Of a stretch of 64,000 nt of DNA, positions 35,090 through 43,080 are shown one piece after another; the stretch's first letter is position 1, and each line of letters starts with the position of its first letter. The position numbers and the translations under genes are program-made. The notes under the pieces were generated by a model that made no database searches, was not told where the DNA came from, and saw only the letters and a program-made list of their open reading frames with translations. Origin of the DNA: an uncultured Prevotellaceae bacterium (GTDB taxonomy: Bacteria; Bacteroidota; Bacteroidia; Bacteroidales; Bacteroidaceae); assembly GCA_900543815.1 (NCBI GenBank), contig UQST01000008.1, forward strand, positions 1 to 64,000, given 5' to 3'.

Positions 35090-38000
35090 ATGAAAAGGAA
35101 ACTACTTTCGTTACTGGCGGCCATGTTGCTTACAACATCGGCCTTCGCTGACGACATCTACTATTGCCGAGGTGGCTTGGTAGGTGTAGGGGACTGGGTA
35201 CAAAGCACTCTGTATCCCCTGACCAAAGGAGAAGACGGTATCTACTCGGGCGAAGTAGATATGGTCGCACGCACTGAGATGACGCCCAACACGACGCTGG
35301 GATGGGGCAACCGCGTGGATTTGTTCTTCGATAAGAACAACACAGGAGCCGTGCTCAAATGTGCAAACAATGAGGGACGATTCATCACTCCAGGCCGTAC
35401 GGAATGGCGTACATTGAAGGCTGATGGCGGTGAGGTATTCCAATGCGTAGGCGGAAAGTACAAGGTGTATCTCGATGTGGAGAACAACCGGGTACGCTTC
35501 GAAGCCATCGAACCCGCCTGGCTCGAAGAGGTGATTCTGTATGGAATGGTGAAAGACTGCCGCTGGCAAGTGCTGGGCGAGAACGCCGACAATGGCGTGA
35601 AGGCACGCCTCGTGCACCAAGGCGACGGCATCTACACGGGTCAGTTCACCTTCGATGAGAGCAGCGACGGCATGAGCGACTTCTGTGTCAGAGCCAGCTT
35701 TGCCGACAACAACAACGAAGGACGCTACAGCAGCAGCGTGCCCAACCTGCAGCTCATCCCTGGCGTGGCATACCCCTGCGACCGCTACAACGGCGACCGC
35801 AACTGGCGCGTGCCCACCGGAACGTACAACATTACGTTCGACATGAACCACCAGACCATCCGTGTAAACACACCGGAGGACCCCGACCTGCAGATTTCGC
35901 TGGCCTACGCCGAACTGGAGATTGCCATCCAGGAGGCCGAGGCACGCTTCCCGGGCATTGACCTCAGCAGCGCCAAGAGCGTGCTCAACAACAGCGAGAG
36001 CACCGATGAGCAGCTCACCGAGGCCAAGAACAGCCTGCCCGCACTGCAGCTGGCCTACCTTCTGAACCAGATGAAATCGGCTGGCGAAGGCAACCCTGTG
36101 AACGCAAGCTACCTCATCAAGGACGCCACATGCACCAACGGAGAAGGATGGGGCGGTACAGCCATGACCTATGAGAAGGACCTGATAACCACCAGAGGAA
36201 AGGACTTCAACGCTCATCAGGAGATCACGAATCTGCCCAACGGTGTGTATAAACTCGCGCTCAAGGGCACCTCACGCTACGGTGCAGGCAACGTGTATTA
36301 CACCCAGGCCAAGAAACTGGACGTGACACAGCGCAACCTGCTGCTCTATGCCACCGGAAGCGGAGTACGCATGAACAAGACATTCGGCGACATCCACGAC
36401 ACCCAGTATGGCTCTCTGGCCAGCGACGGTGCCACATCCGAGGCCGACTTCTCGGGCGAGGGATGGTTCAGCCCCACCAATGCAGCTACAGCCAAACTGT
36501 GGATGAAGCAGGGACGCTATGCCGACAACCATGTGCTGGCATACGTCAACGACGGCACTCTGACCATAGGTCTGACGCGTGAGAAGCACCAGGCAGACGA
36601 TGCCCTCTATGCCGACGACTGGAGCCTGACCTACTACGGCGACAGCAAGGAAGCCCTGGCACTGATAGCCAACGATGTGGAGGAGACCTACGAGGACTAC
36701 CAGGCCACCATGGCACAGACTGCTGCCAAGGACGCACTGGAGGCTGCTATGGCCAATGCCAAGGATGCCGACAACCTGGCCGAGGCCTACAAGGCACTGG
36801 CCGAAGCCGAGAGCGCACTGCGCAAGAGCCAGGTGGCATACGCTTCCTTCCAGAAGAAGATAGAGTCCATCAAGGCTCAGCTGGCCGGGCAACCCGAGTT
36901 GACAGGCCCTGCCGCCGTGGTGCTTGACAAATATCTGAACGAGAACATTGCTCCCAACGACGTTTACGCCCACGGAACAGCCGGCTACATCATGGAGAAC
37001 GGTACGCTCAACGCAGACGAGATGACCGCCGAGGAGGCTGTGGCCGAAGAACTGCTGTCAAAGGCTCTCAAGGGCAACATCGTGGCAGGAACAGACATCA
37101 CATCACTCTTCACCAACGCCGACTGGTCTCAGAAGGACTGGGCAGGATGGACCGTAGAGAAGAAGGAGGACAAAAACGCCACCAGCAACTCCAACGACGG
37201 ACTGGAGAGCATGAGGCTCGCTACGTGGTGGAACTGGGCATCAGGCAGCATCACACAGACACTGGAGGGCATGCCTGACGGTATCTATGCACTCAGCTAC
37301 AACGGCTTCCTGCGCACCGGACAGGCCCACAAGGTAGATAGCAGCGATGAGATAAACACCTTTGCCGTAGTGGGCAACATGCACACGCCCATCAAGGGAG
37401 CCTATGACGACGCACTGCCCTTGGGCGATGCCGAGGAGGGCAAGAACTGTGCAAGTGACGACTACAAGACCGACGAGGTGCGCTATCCGGGCAGTGCCAA
37501 CGGTGCAAGTGTGGCATTCACTGCAGGACGCTACGCACAGACAGCCTACGGCATGGCACAGGACGGCAAGCTGACAATAGGCTGGATCAACGACGGATAC
37601 CCCAACTACTGGGAGGACTGGTTCGTTGTGGGCGGCATCAAGGTGACCTATCTGGGCACCACCGAGGAAGCTGCCGATGCCATGGTGGCAAATGCCCAGA
37701 CCCGCGGAGAGAACATGGTGGCCAGCATGTTGGGCTATCGCGAGGACACACGCAACAATCTGGAAGCAAGCATGAACAGCAAGGCAGACAACTATGCAGC
37801 CAAGTGCGAGAAAGCCCAGAACATCAACAAGTATTGCGACGAGGCACGCCAGACTGCTCCTCACTACGCTGCACTGGAGGCAGCTACCGTTTCCCTCTCC
37901 GACCGCGCCAACTATGCTTACCAGCACAACGGCATCAGCGAGGAGAAGAAAGGCAAGCTGGACCAGGAAGTGAACACCGTGCAGGGCAATCTGATGGACG

Positions 38001-39775
38001 GCATCTACTCCGATGAGGAGGCTGAGCAGCTGGCCGTCATCTACACGAAGAAGGCCGACGACCTCATCCCCATGCAGGCACGAGGCGGACTGGAGGGTGT
38101 AGGCAACTGGGCTGCCAACGAGACCTATCTGCTCTTCAAGAACGACGAAGGCATCTACGAGGGCAACATCAGCATGGTCAACGCCAGCGACCTGAGCTCT
38201 GAGAACAAGTGGTATGGCAACCGCGGCGACCTCTTCTTCGTGGATCAGCCCGGCTTCTTCTACGGTTCTATCGGTTCACCCCAAGGCTATATTACACCTG
38301 CCGACACAGCAGCAATGTGCGTACAGAAGAGATGGAACGGTGTACAGAGCCCCTTCCAGCTGCAGGGCGGCAAGTACCACATCCTGCTGGATATGGATAA
38401 CCTGACCGTGAAATTCCAGTGCACCGAGGAATTCTGGATGGACAGCCTGTATTGCGTGGGCACTCTCAAGGACTTCAGATACACTGAGGACTGGGAGACA
38501 TGGAAACAGAAGGCAGCCCTCTATCCCCTGAAGCACACCGAGCACGGTATCTACAAGGGTAAGGTCATTGTAGAAGCAGAAGGTGACGAGGAGAGCCAGA
38601 AACTGGGTCTGCTGGCCATCATGAGCAACTACAACACCAATATGAATGAGGGCAGATACGCATCGGCCATGAGAACCGAGCTGAAGCACGGCATCACACA
38701 CGAGGCTCCACGCGCTGCCACAACAACCGACGTGAGCAACAACTTCTTCACTGTGGAGCCCGGCGAATGGCTTGTGACCTTCGACATGAACAACGGCACC
38801 ATACGCCTGAACAAGGCTGACGACCCCGACTATGCCGAGGAAGGTGTAGTGGAGGAGAACGTTACATGGTATGCCATCGGCGGCCTGGACGGCATCGGCA
38901 ACTGGGAACAGACCGAAAAGTATCCGCTGGTGAAGAACAAGGACGGCAAATATGAAGGCGTGGTGAAGTTCACCGACGAGACTCTGGAAATGACCAACAA
39001 GCGCTGGGGCAACCGCAGCGACCTCTTCTTCAGAAGTTCTCTGGGACTCTACATGGAGGCTGACGGAAACCTGGACAACGACCAGAAGTTCATCACTCCA
39101 GCCAAGAACAAGCCAATGCCAGCCAGCACACGACGCGAACCAGACGGCATTTATGTGTTCCAGACACTGGCAGGAACCTACAAGGTAGTGCTCGACGAGG
39201 ACAACCTCACCGTGCAGTTCGACTGCCTGGAGGAGAAATGGCTGCCCGCCGTATATGTGCGCGGAACCCTGAAGAACTTCCGTTGGAAGCACGAGGTGCA
39301 GGCAGACAGCCTCAACGTACTGCGCCACATAGGCCATGGCATCTACCAGGGAGTCATCGAACTGGAGGAAGACAACAGCGTGACAAGCGGCAAGTTTGCC
39401 ATCAAGGCCGACTTTGACGAAGGCAGCGCAGAGGCCATCTACTGCCCTGCCAAGGACGCAACTCCCATCGAGAAAGGCGGCGCAGCAGTGCCCGTATATC
39501 GCTGGAACGACCAGTACAAGTGCGTGTTGGCACCCATCGGAAAGCTCCTCGTGACCTTCGACATGAACCATGGTTGGGTGAAGATAGACGATCCCGACAA
39601 CCCATCAAGCATCGAGAAGCTTGGTCTCACCACGCTTCCCAAGAACGCACAGGTGGGCATCTACACTCTGGACGGACGCAAGGTGTATAGCGGCATGAGC
39701 CAATGGAACACCGCCACACCGGGCATCTACATCATGGTCAAGGACGGACAGGCCAAGAAGGTGCTGGTAAAGTGA
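35090..39775 (+). CDS. large modular cell-surface protein, T9SS substrate
   Basis: A 1561-residue exported protein. After the signal (LLSLLAAMLLTTSAFA) the layout is: module A1 (about 21-267), a helical segment (270-335), a sugar-binding-like beta domain with GVYKLALKGTSRYG (340-535), a helical segment (540-650), a second beta domain with GIYALSYNGFLRTG (665-855), a helical stretch (860-985), modules A2 (995-1248) and A3 (1259-1503), and a C-terminal type IX sorting domain (VGIYTLDGRKVYSG...GIYIMVKDGQAKKVLVK). The A modules are recognisable copies: each has G(L/V)xGxGxW, WGNRxDLFF or YGNRGDLFF, and a final VTFDMNxxxxRxN. No catalytic motif is evident, so a glycan-binding or adhesive role is inferred. 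First gene of the surface locus. Confidence 0.8.
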   Translation: MKRKLLSLLAAMLLTTSAFADDIYYCRGGLVGVGDWVQSTLYPLTKGEDGIYSGEVDMVARTEMTPNTTLGWGNRVDLFFDKNNTGAVLKCANNEGRFITPGRTEWRTLKADGGEVFQCVGGKYKVYLDVENNRVRFEAIEPAWLEEVILYGMVKDCRWQVLGENADNGVKARLVHQGDGIYTGQFTFDESSDGMSDFCVRASFADNNNEGRYSSSVPNLQLIPGVAYPCDRYNGDRNWRVPTGTYNITFDMNHQTIRVNTPEDPDLQISLAYAELEIAIQEAEARFPGIDLSSAKSVLNNSESTDEQLTEAKNSLPALQLAYLLNQMKSAGEGNPVNASYLIKDATCTNGEGWGGTAMTYEKDLITTRGKDFNAHQEITNLPNGVYKLALKGTSRYGAGNVYYTQAKKLDVTQRNLLLYATGSGVRMNKTFGDIHDTQYGSLASDGATSEADFSGEGWFSPTNAATAKLWMKQGRYADNHVLAYVNDGTLTIGLTREKHQADDALYADDWSLTYYGDSKEALALIANDVEETYEDYQATMAQTAAKDALEAAMANAKDADNLAEAYKALAEAESALRKSQVAYASFQKKIESIKAQLAGQPELTGPAAVVLDKYLNENIAPNDVYAHGTAGYIMENGTLNADEMTAEEAVAEELLSKALKGNIVAGTDITSLFTNADWSQKDWAGWTVEKKEDKNATSNSNDGLESMRLATWWNWASGSITQTLEGMPDGIYALSYNGFLRTGQAHKVDSSDEINTFAVVGNMHTPIKGAYDDALPLGDAEEGKNCASDDYKTDEVRYPGSANGASVAFTAGRYAQTAYGMAQDGKLTIGWINDGYPNYWEDWFVVGGIKVTYLGTTEEAADAMVANAQTRGENMVASMLGYREDTRNNLEASMNSKADNYAAKCEKAQNINKYCDEARQTAPHYAALEAATVSLSDRANYAYQHNGISEEKKGKLDQEVNTVQGNLMDGIYSDEEAEQLAVIYTKKADDLIPMQARGGLEGVGNWAANETYLLFKNDEGIYEGNISMVNASDLSSENKWYGNRGDLFFVDQPGFFYGSIGSPQGYITPADTAAMCVQKRWNGVQSPFQLQGGKYHILLDMDNLTVKFQCTEEFWMDSLYCVGTLKDFRYTEDWETWKQKAALYPLKHTEHGIYKGKVIVEAEGDEESQKLGLLAIMSNYNTNMNEGRYASAMRTELKHGITHEAPRAATTTDVSNNFFTVEPGEWLVTFDMNNGTIRLNKADDPDYAEEGVVEENVTWYAIGGLDGIGNWEQTEKYPLVKNKDGKYEGVVKFTDETLEMTNKRWGNRSDLFFRSSLGLYMEADGNLDNDQKFITPAKNKPMPASTRREPDGIYVFQTLAGTYKVVLDEDNLTVQFDCLEEKWLPAVYVRGTLKNFRWKHEVQADSLNVLRHIGHGIYQGVIELEEDNSVTSGKFAIKADFDEGSAEAIYCPAKDATPIEKGGAAVPVYRWNDQYKCVLAPIGKLLVTFDMNHGWVKIDDPDNPSSIEKLGLTTLPKNAQVGIYTLDGRKVYSGMSQWNTATPGIYIMVKDGQAKKVLVK

Positions 39776-39801
39776 CCCGCATGACCTGAATCATATAACA
39801 A

Positions 39802-39837
39802 GGGGGACGCATCCTCTGCAGGATGCGTCCCCTTTTC
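39802..39837 (+). terminator. terminator after the large surface protein
   Basis: A 12-13 bp stem (GGGGACGCATCC, 39803-39814, with 39821-39832), a tight loop and TTTTCTTC. It ends the transcript 25 nt after the stop, so the following gene needs its own promoter. Confidence 0.9.
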
Positions 39838-39904
39838 TTCAATAAACACATGATTTATCCACCACTTTACAGGTATGGTGCAAGGAAATGAGGAGAATTC
39901 TTTG

Positions 39905-39912
39905 TAACTTTG
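39905..39912 (+). promoter_or_regulatory. -7 box for the first short T9SS gene
   Basis: TAACTTTG, 41 nt before the ATG at 39954, directly downstream of the terminator. No TTG stands at the expected distance. Confidence 0.45.
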
Positions 39913-39953
39913 CACATACATTATATATTAACATTCCACAAGGAAGGTCCATT

Positions 39954-40709
39954 ATGGCTAAAACTCCACATCTGACAAAATGGCTTACCATACTTGCCAT
40001 GACAACAGCCGCCGCAGGGTCAAGCACCGCGATGGCACAGAAATTCCCACAGACAGAGAACGGCACCACGGTGTATTACAAGTTGGTGAGCGCATGCACA
40101 GACTATGCAGAGAACCCTCTTTGCCTGCAGGACGAGAGCCGGACCAACAAGACCTACGCCTTCACCATGAAGGCATTGGACAAGGACTCGAAGAATCAGG
40201 AATGGGTACTCATCTGCGCCGACAAGGAGCAGGAGACCTATCATCTGCGCAATCGGTCAACATACAGATACGTGAGCACAGAGTCGAGCTGGGTGGGAAA
40301 CTTCTGCATCCAAAGCTTTGCCACCAGACAGACAGCCTCCAACGCGCTCACCATCACCGACCTGGGCGATGACCAGGTGGCCATTTCATACGAAGACGAA
40401 TACGGCAAGAGATATCTCTCTGCCACCAACATAGACAAGGCACAGCCCGACATGCCATCCGACATGAAGGACTCCCAATGGGCGTGGAAGGTGTTCCGCG
40501 CCAGCGACCTGGCAAGTGGCATCCACGAAGCATGCACCCCCGAGGTGCAGGTGTGGGTGGAGAACCAGCGCATACAGGTGAGCGGAACCGATACCTGGGA
40601 ACTATACGACGTGTCGGGCATGCTGCTGCCACACGACAGCCCGGTGCGCTCCAACCACATTTACCTGGTGAAGGCCAAGGGCTCGATGCACAAAGTGATA
40701 ATCAAATAA
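39954..40709 (+). CDS. short T9SS protein, lectin-like (beta-trefoil suspected)
   Basis: A 251-residue exported protein with signal LTILAMTTAAAGSSTAMAQ. The mature part begins TVYYKLVSACTDYAENPLCLQD and continues with short repeats ending in W (QEWVLI, SQWAWKVF), a pattern reminiscent of ricin-type beta-trefoil lectins, though this is a pattern judgement only. The last ~75 residues are a type IX sorting domain (WELYDVSGM...IYLVKAKGSMHKVIIK). A paralogue lies at 45743. The fasciclin lipoprotein gene follows after 34 nt in the same operon. The ATG at 39954 puts the signal peptide first. Confidence 0.75.
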   Translation: MAKTPHLTKWLTILAMTTAAAGSSTAMAQKFPQTENGTTVYYKLVSACTDYAENPLCLQDESRTNKTYAFTMKALDKDSKNQEWVLICADKEQETYHLRNRSTYRYVSTESSWVGNFCIQSFATRQTASNALTITDLGDDQVAISYEDEYGKRYLSATNIDKAQPDMPSDMKDSQWAWKVFRASDLASGIHEACTPEVQVWVENQRIQVSGTDTWELYDVSGMLLPHDSPVRSNHIYLVKAKGSMHKVIIK

Positions 40710-40743
40710 GCCATATCAAACCATTAATAAACAACGCATACAG

Positions 40744-42861
40744 ATGAACATTAGAACAAAGACTTCCCTGGGCTTTCTGTGTTGCCTGGTGCTTACAGTG
40801 CTCTTCTCATGCAAAGAGCACATAGACACTTCCAACCGCTACGTCTTCAAGGAGCGTACCATAGCCAGCTACCTGTCAGAGCACGAGCAGTTCTCCGAAT
40901 ACGTGAAGCTGCTCAAGACGCAGAAGGTAAGCAAGCTCTCAGAGACAAGCGTCTATCAGCTCATGACGGCCTACGGCGCTTATACATGCTTCGCACCCAC
41001 CAACGAGGCCCTGCAACTCTACCTGGACTCGCTCGTCATCAAGGAAATCATCCCCGTGGCATCGTGGGACTCTTTCCCCAACAAGCAGATACTCGACTCC
41101 ATCCGCCGTGTTGTGGTGATGAACAGCATACTCGACGGAACGGAAATCGACAAGGTGTTCCCCGTGGCGGACTTTCCTCTGGACAATCAGGAATTCAGTG
41201 TCAATACGATGGAGGACCGCAAGATAAGCACCACCTACTCTCCCACCAACCCTGACTCATGCTTCATCGACGGCATCTGCCCCGTGTCGCTCAAGAACAG
41301 GGACATCGAAGCCATCAACGGATATGTACATGAGGTGGGCTATGTCATCGCACCGAGCAATGAGACACTGGGCAGTACCCTGCACCACTATGCCGGCGAC
41401 CCCGAGTGCGGCTACAACGTCATGGCCAAGCTTGTGGAAGCTTGCCGACTGATAGACACCCTGTCGAAGGTAAAGGACGAGAACTATGAAATGCTGGTGC
41501 AAACCAATGTCATCACCAGTTGCAAAAACCCGCCAATGGACTGGGCAGCCTATCCTTGCCCTCCTCATAGGAAGTTCGGATTCACTCTCTTCGCCGAGAC
41601 CGACGAATTCTGGAGCAAGACGTTGGGCAAGGCAGTGAAAGACATCACCGTGGATGACGTGAAGGAATGGGTCATCGACCAGAATCTCTACCCCGAAGCA
41701 AAGGACAACGGCGACTATACCAACGAGGACAACGTGCTCAACCAGTTTGTCACCTACCACCTGATACCGCAGCGCATCCCCGTGGATAAGCTCACTATCC
41801 ATTACAATGAGAAGGGCTACAACTACAAGTCCAGCACGCGATACAGCATCCCCGTGTGGTCTCATCTCATCACCATGGGCAAGCGCCGCATAGTGAAGAC
41901 CTGGGAGAGCGCCGATGTGGAGGGTGTTTTCCTCAACCGCTTCCCCGTGCTCGACAACGGTCGCCACGGCACTTACCACGAGATATCATGCGCTCCCGAG
42001 AACGAAGGCATTCTGCTCAACACCAGCGCGGAGTCGAATGTGGTGAAACTCATAAACGCCATCATCTATCCCATCGACAAGGTGCTGGCCTATGACGACC
42101 ACACCCGCGACAACCTGGCAAAGACGCGTCTCCGCTATGACTCCTGGGACTTCCTGCCCGAGATGATGAATAACGACATGCGTCATATGGGCTACAATGC
42201 CAGCTTCTACTTCCCCAACGACCAGGTGTATAGTTATTTCAATGACTGCAAAGTGAACACCAAGGAGACTTTCTTCTATATCCTCAACGGCTGGGGGTCT
42301 GGTTGGCCCAACTACCAAGGGGACGAGATGCTGGTGATGGGCATCTATGACATCACGCTGAAGCTGCCTCCAGTCCCCCGCACAGGTACTTGGGAGGTGC
42401 GCATGGGCGTATCCACCGAGAGCTCATGGCGTGGCATCTGCCAGGTGTATTTCGGCACAAAACCCGACCAGCTGTCGCCTGCAGGCATCCCTGTAGATAT
42501 GGCGCTGGGCGGACTCTACAGGCGTGACGACGAGAAGATCTACGGCAGCATCGTGGGATGGGAAGCCGACACCGACGACGACAACTACAATGCCGAGGTG
42601 GACAAACGCATGAGGAACAACGGATTCATGAAGGGTCCCGAATACATCTGCGAGACTCCTGGCGGCAACGATACCAACCGCTCGATGGAGAAGACCACAC
42701 GACGCATCATCATACGCACCACCATGGAGGCCGACAAGACCTACTACATGCGCTTCAAATCCTGCCAGGACCAGATTCACAAGCAGCTCTTCATCGACTA
42801 CATGGAGTGGTGCCCCAAGGAGGTGTTCGACAATCCTGTGGAGCCAGAGGATGTCTGGTAG
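40744..42861 (+). CDS. fasciclin-domain lipoprotein, copy 1
   Basis: A 705-residue lipoprotein (FLCCLVLTVLFSCKEH). A FAS1 domain lies near residues 45-200 (AYTCFAPTNEALQLYL) and a second, more divergent one around 230-480 (FGFTLFAETDEFW). The C-terminal 200 residues have a beta-sandwich-like region (LKLPPVPRTGTWEVRMGVS) and a conserved end (YMEWCPKEVFDNPVEPEDVW). Close in layout to the gene at 47792. In Bacteroidales such lipoproteins often accompany SusC/SusD systems and are exposed on the surface; here no SusC/D is nearby. A binding or adhesion role is inferred. Confidence 0.8.
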   Translation: MNIRTKTSLGFLCCLVLTVLFSCKEHIDTSNRYVFKERTIASYLSEHEQFSEYVKLLKTQKVSKLSETSVYQLMTAYGAYTCFAPTNEALQLYLDSLVIKEIIPVASWDSFPNKQILDSIRRVVVMNSILDGTEIDKVFPVADFPLDNQEFSVNTMEDRKISTTYSPTNPDSCFIDGICPVSLKNRDIEAINGYVHEVGYVIAPSNETLGSTLHHYAGDPECGYNVMAKLVEACRLIDTLSKVKDENYEMLVQTNVITSCKNPPMDWAAYPCPPHRKFGFTLFAETDEFWSKTLGKAVKDITVDDVKEWVIDQNLYPEAKDNGDYTNEDNVLNQFVTYHLIPQRIPVDKLTIHYNEKGYNYKSSTRYSIPVWSHLITMGKRRIVKTWESADVEGVFLNRFPVLDNGRHGTYHEISCAPENEGILLNTSAESNVVKLINAIIYPIDKVLAYDDHTRDNLAKTRLRYDSWDFLPEMMNNDMRHMGYNASFYFPNDQVYSYFNDCKVNTKETFFYILNGWGSGWPNYQGDEMLVMGIYDITLKLPPVPRTGTWEVRMGVSTESSWRGICQVYFGTKPDQLSPAGIPVDMALGGLYRRDDEKIYGSIVGWEADTDDDNYNAEVDKRMRNNGFMKGPEYICETPGGNDTNRSMEKTTRRIIIRTTMEADKTYYMRFKSCQDQIHKQLFIDYMEWCPKEVFDNPVEPEDVW

Positions 42862-42896
42862 GCCACACACGCTGCGCCCCACAGCACAATGAACCC

Positions 42897-42935
42897 GAGG
42901 ACGGCCGACCGGCCACAAGGCTGCCGGCAGTCCTC
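42897..42935 (+). terminator. hairpin after first fasciclin gene
   Basis: GAGGAC (42897-42902) and GTCCTC (42930-42935) with inner GCCG/CGGC pairing. No U-tract; a possible attenuator or processed 3' end before the GH5-like gene. Confidence 0.45.
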
Positions 42936-43080
42936 CGGCTCTCTCCCCCACACGGAGCAGGCACCGTCTGCAACCATCGGCTACAGATGCCGGAAACAGA
43001 GAACGACACTCCGCCTGCCCGACTGTCAGGCTGCGGCATATTATAATAATGAGTACTGAAGCACAAACATACCTCCAAGC

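Noticed and set aside
42862..43080. A further 22-bp array in the gap before the GH5-like gene
   Set aside because: Repeated GGCCACA motifs are 50 nt apart and no 22-nt register was found; only a hairpin is supported.
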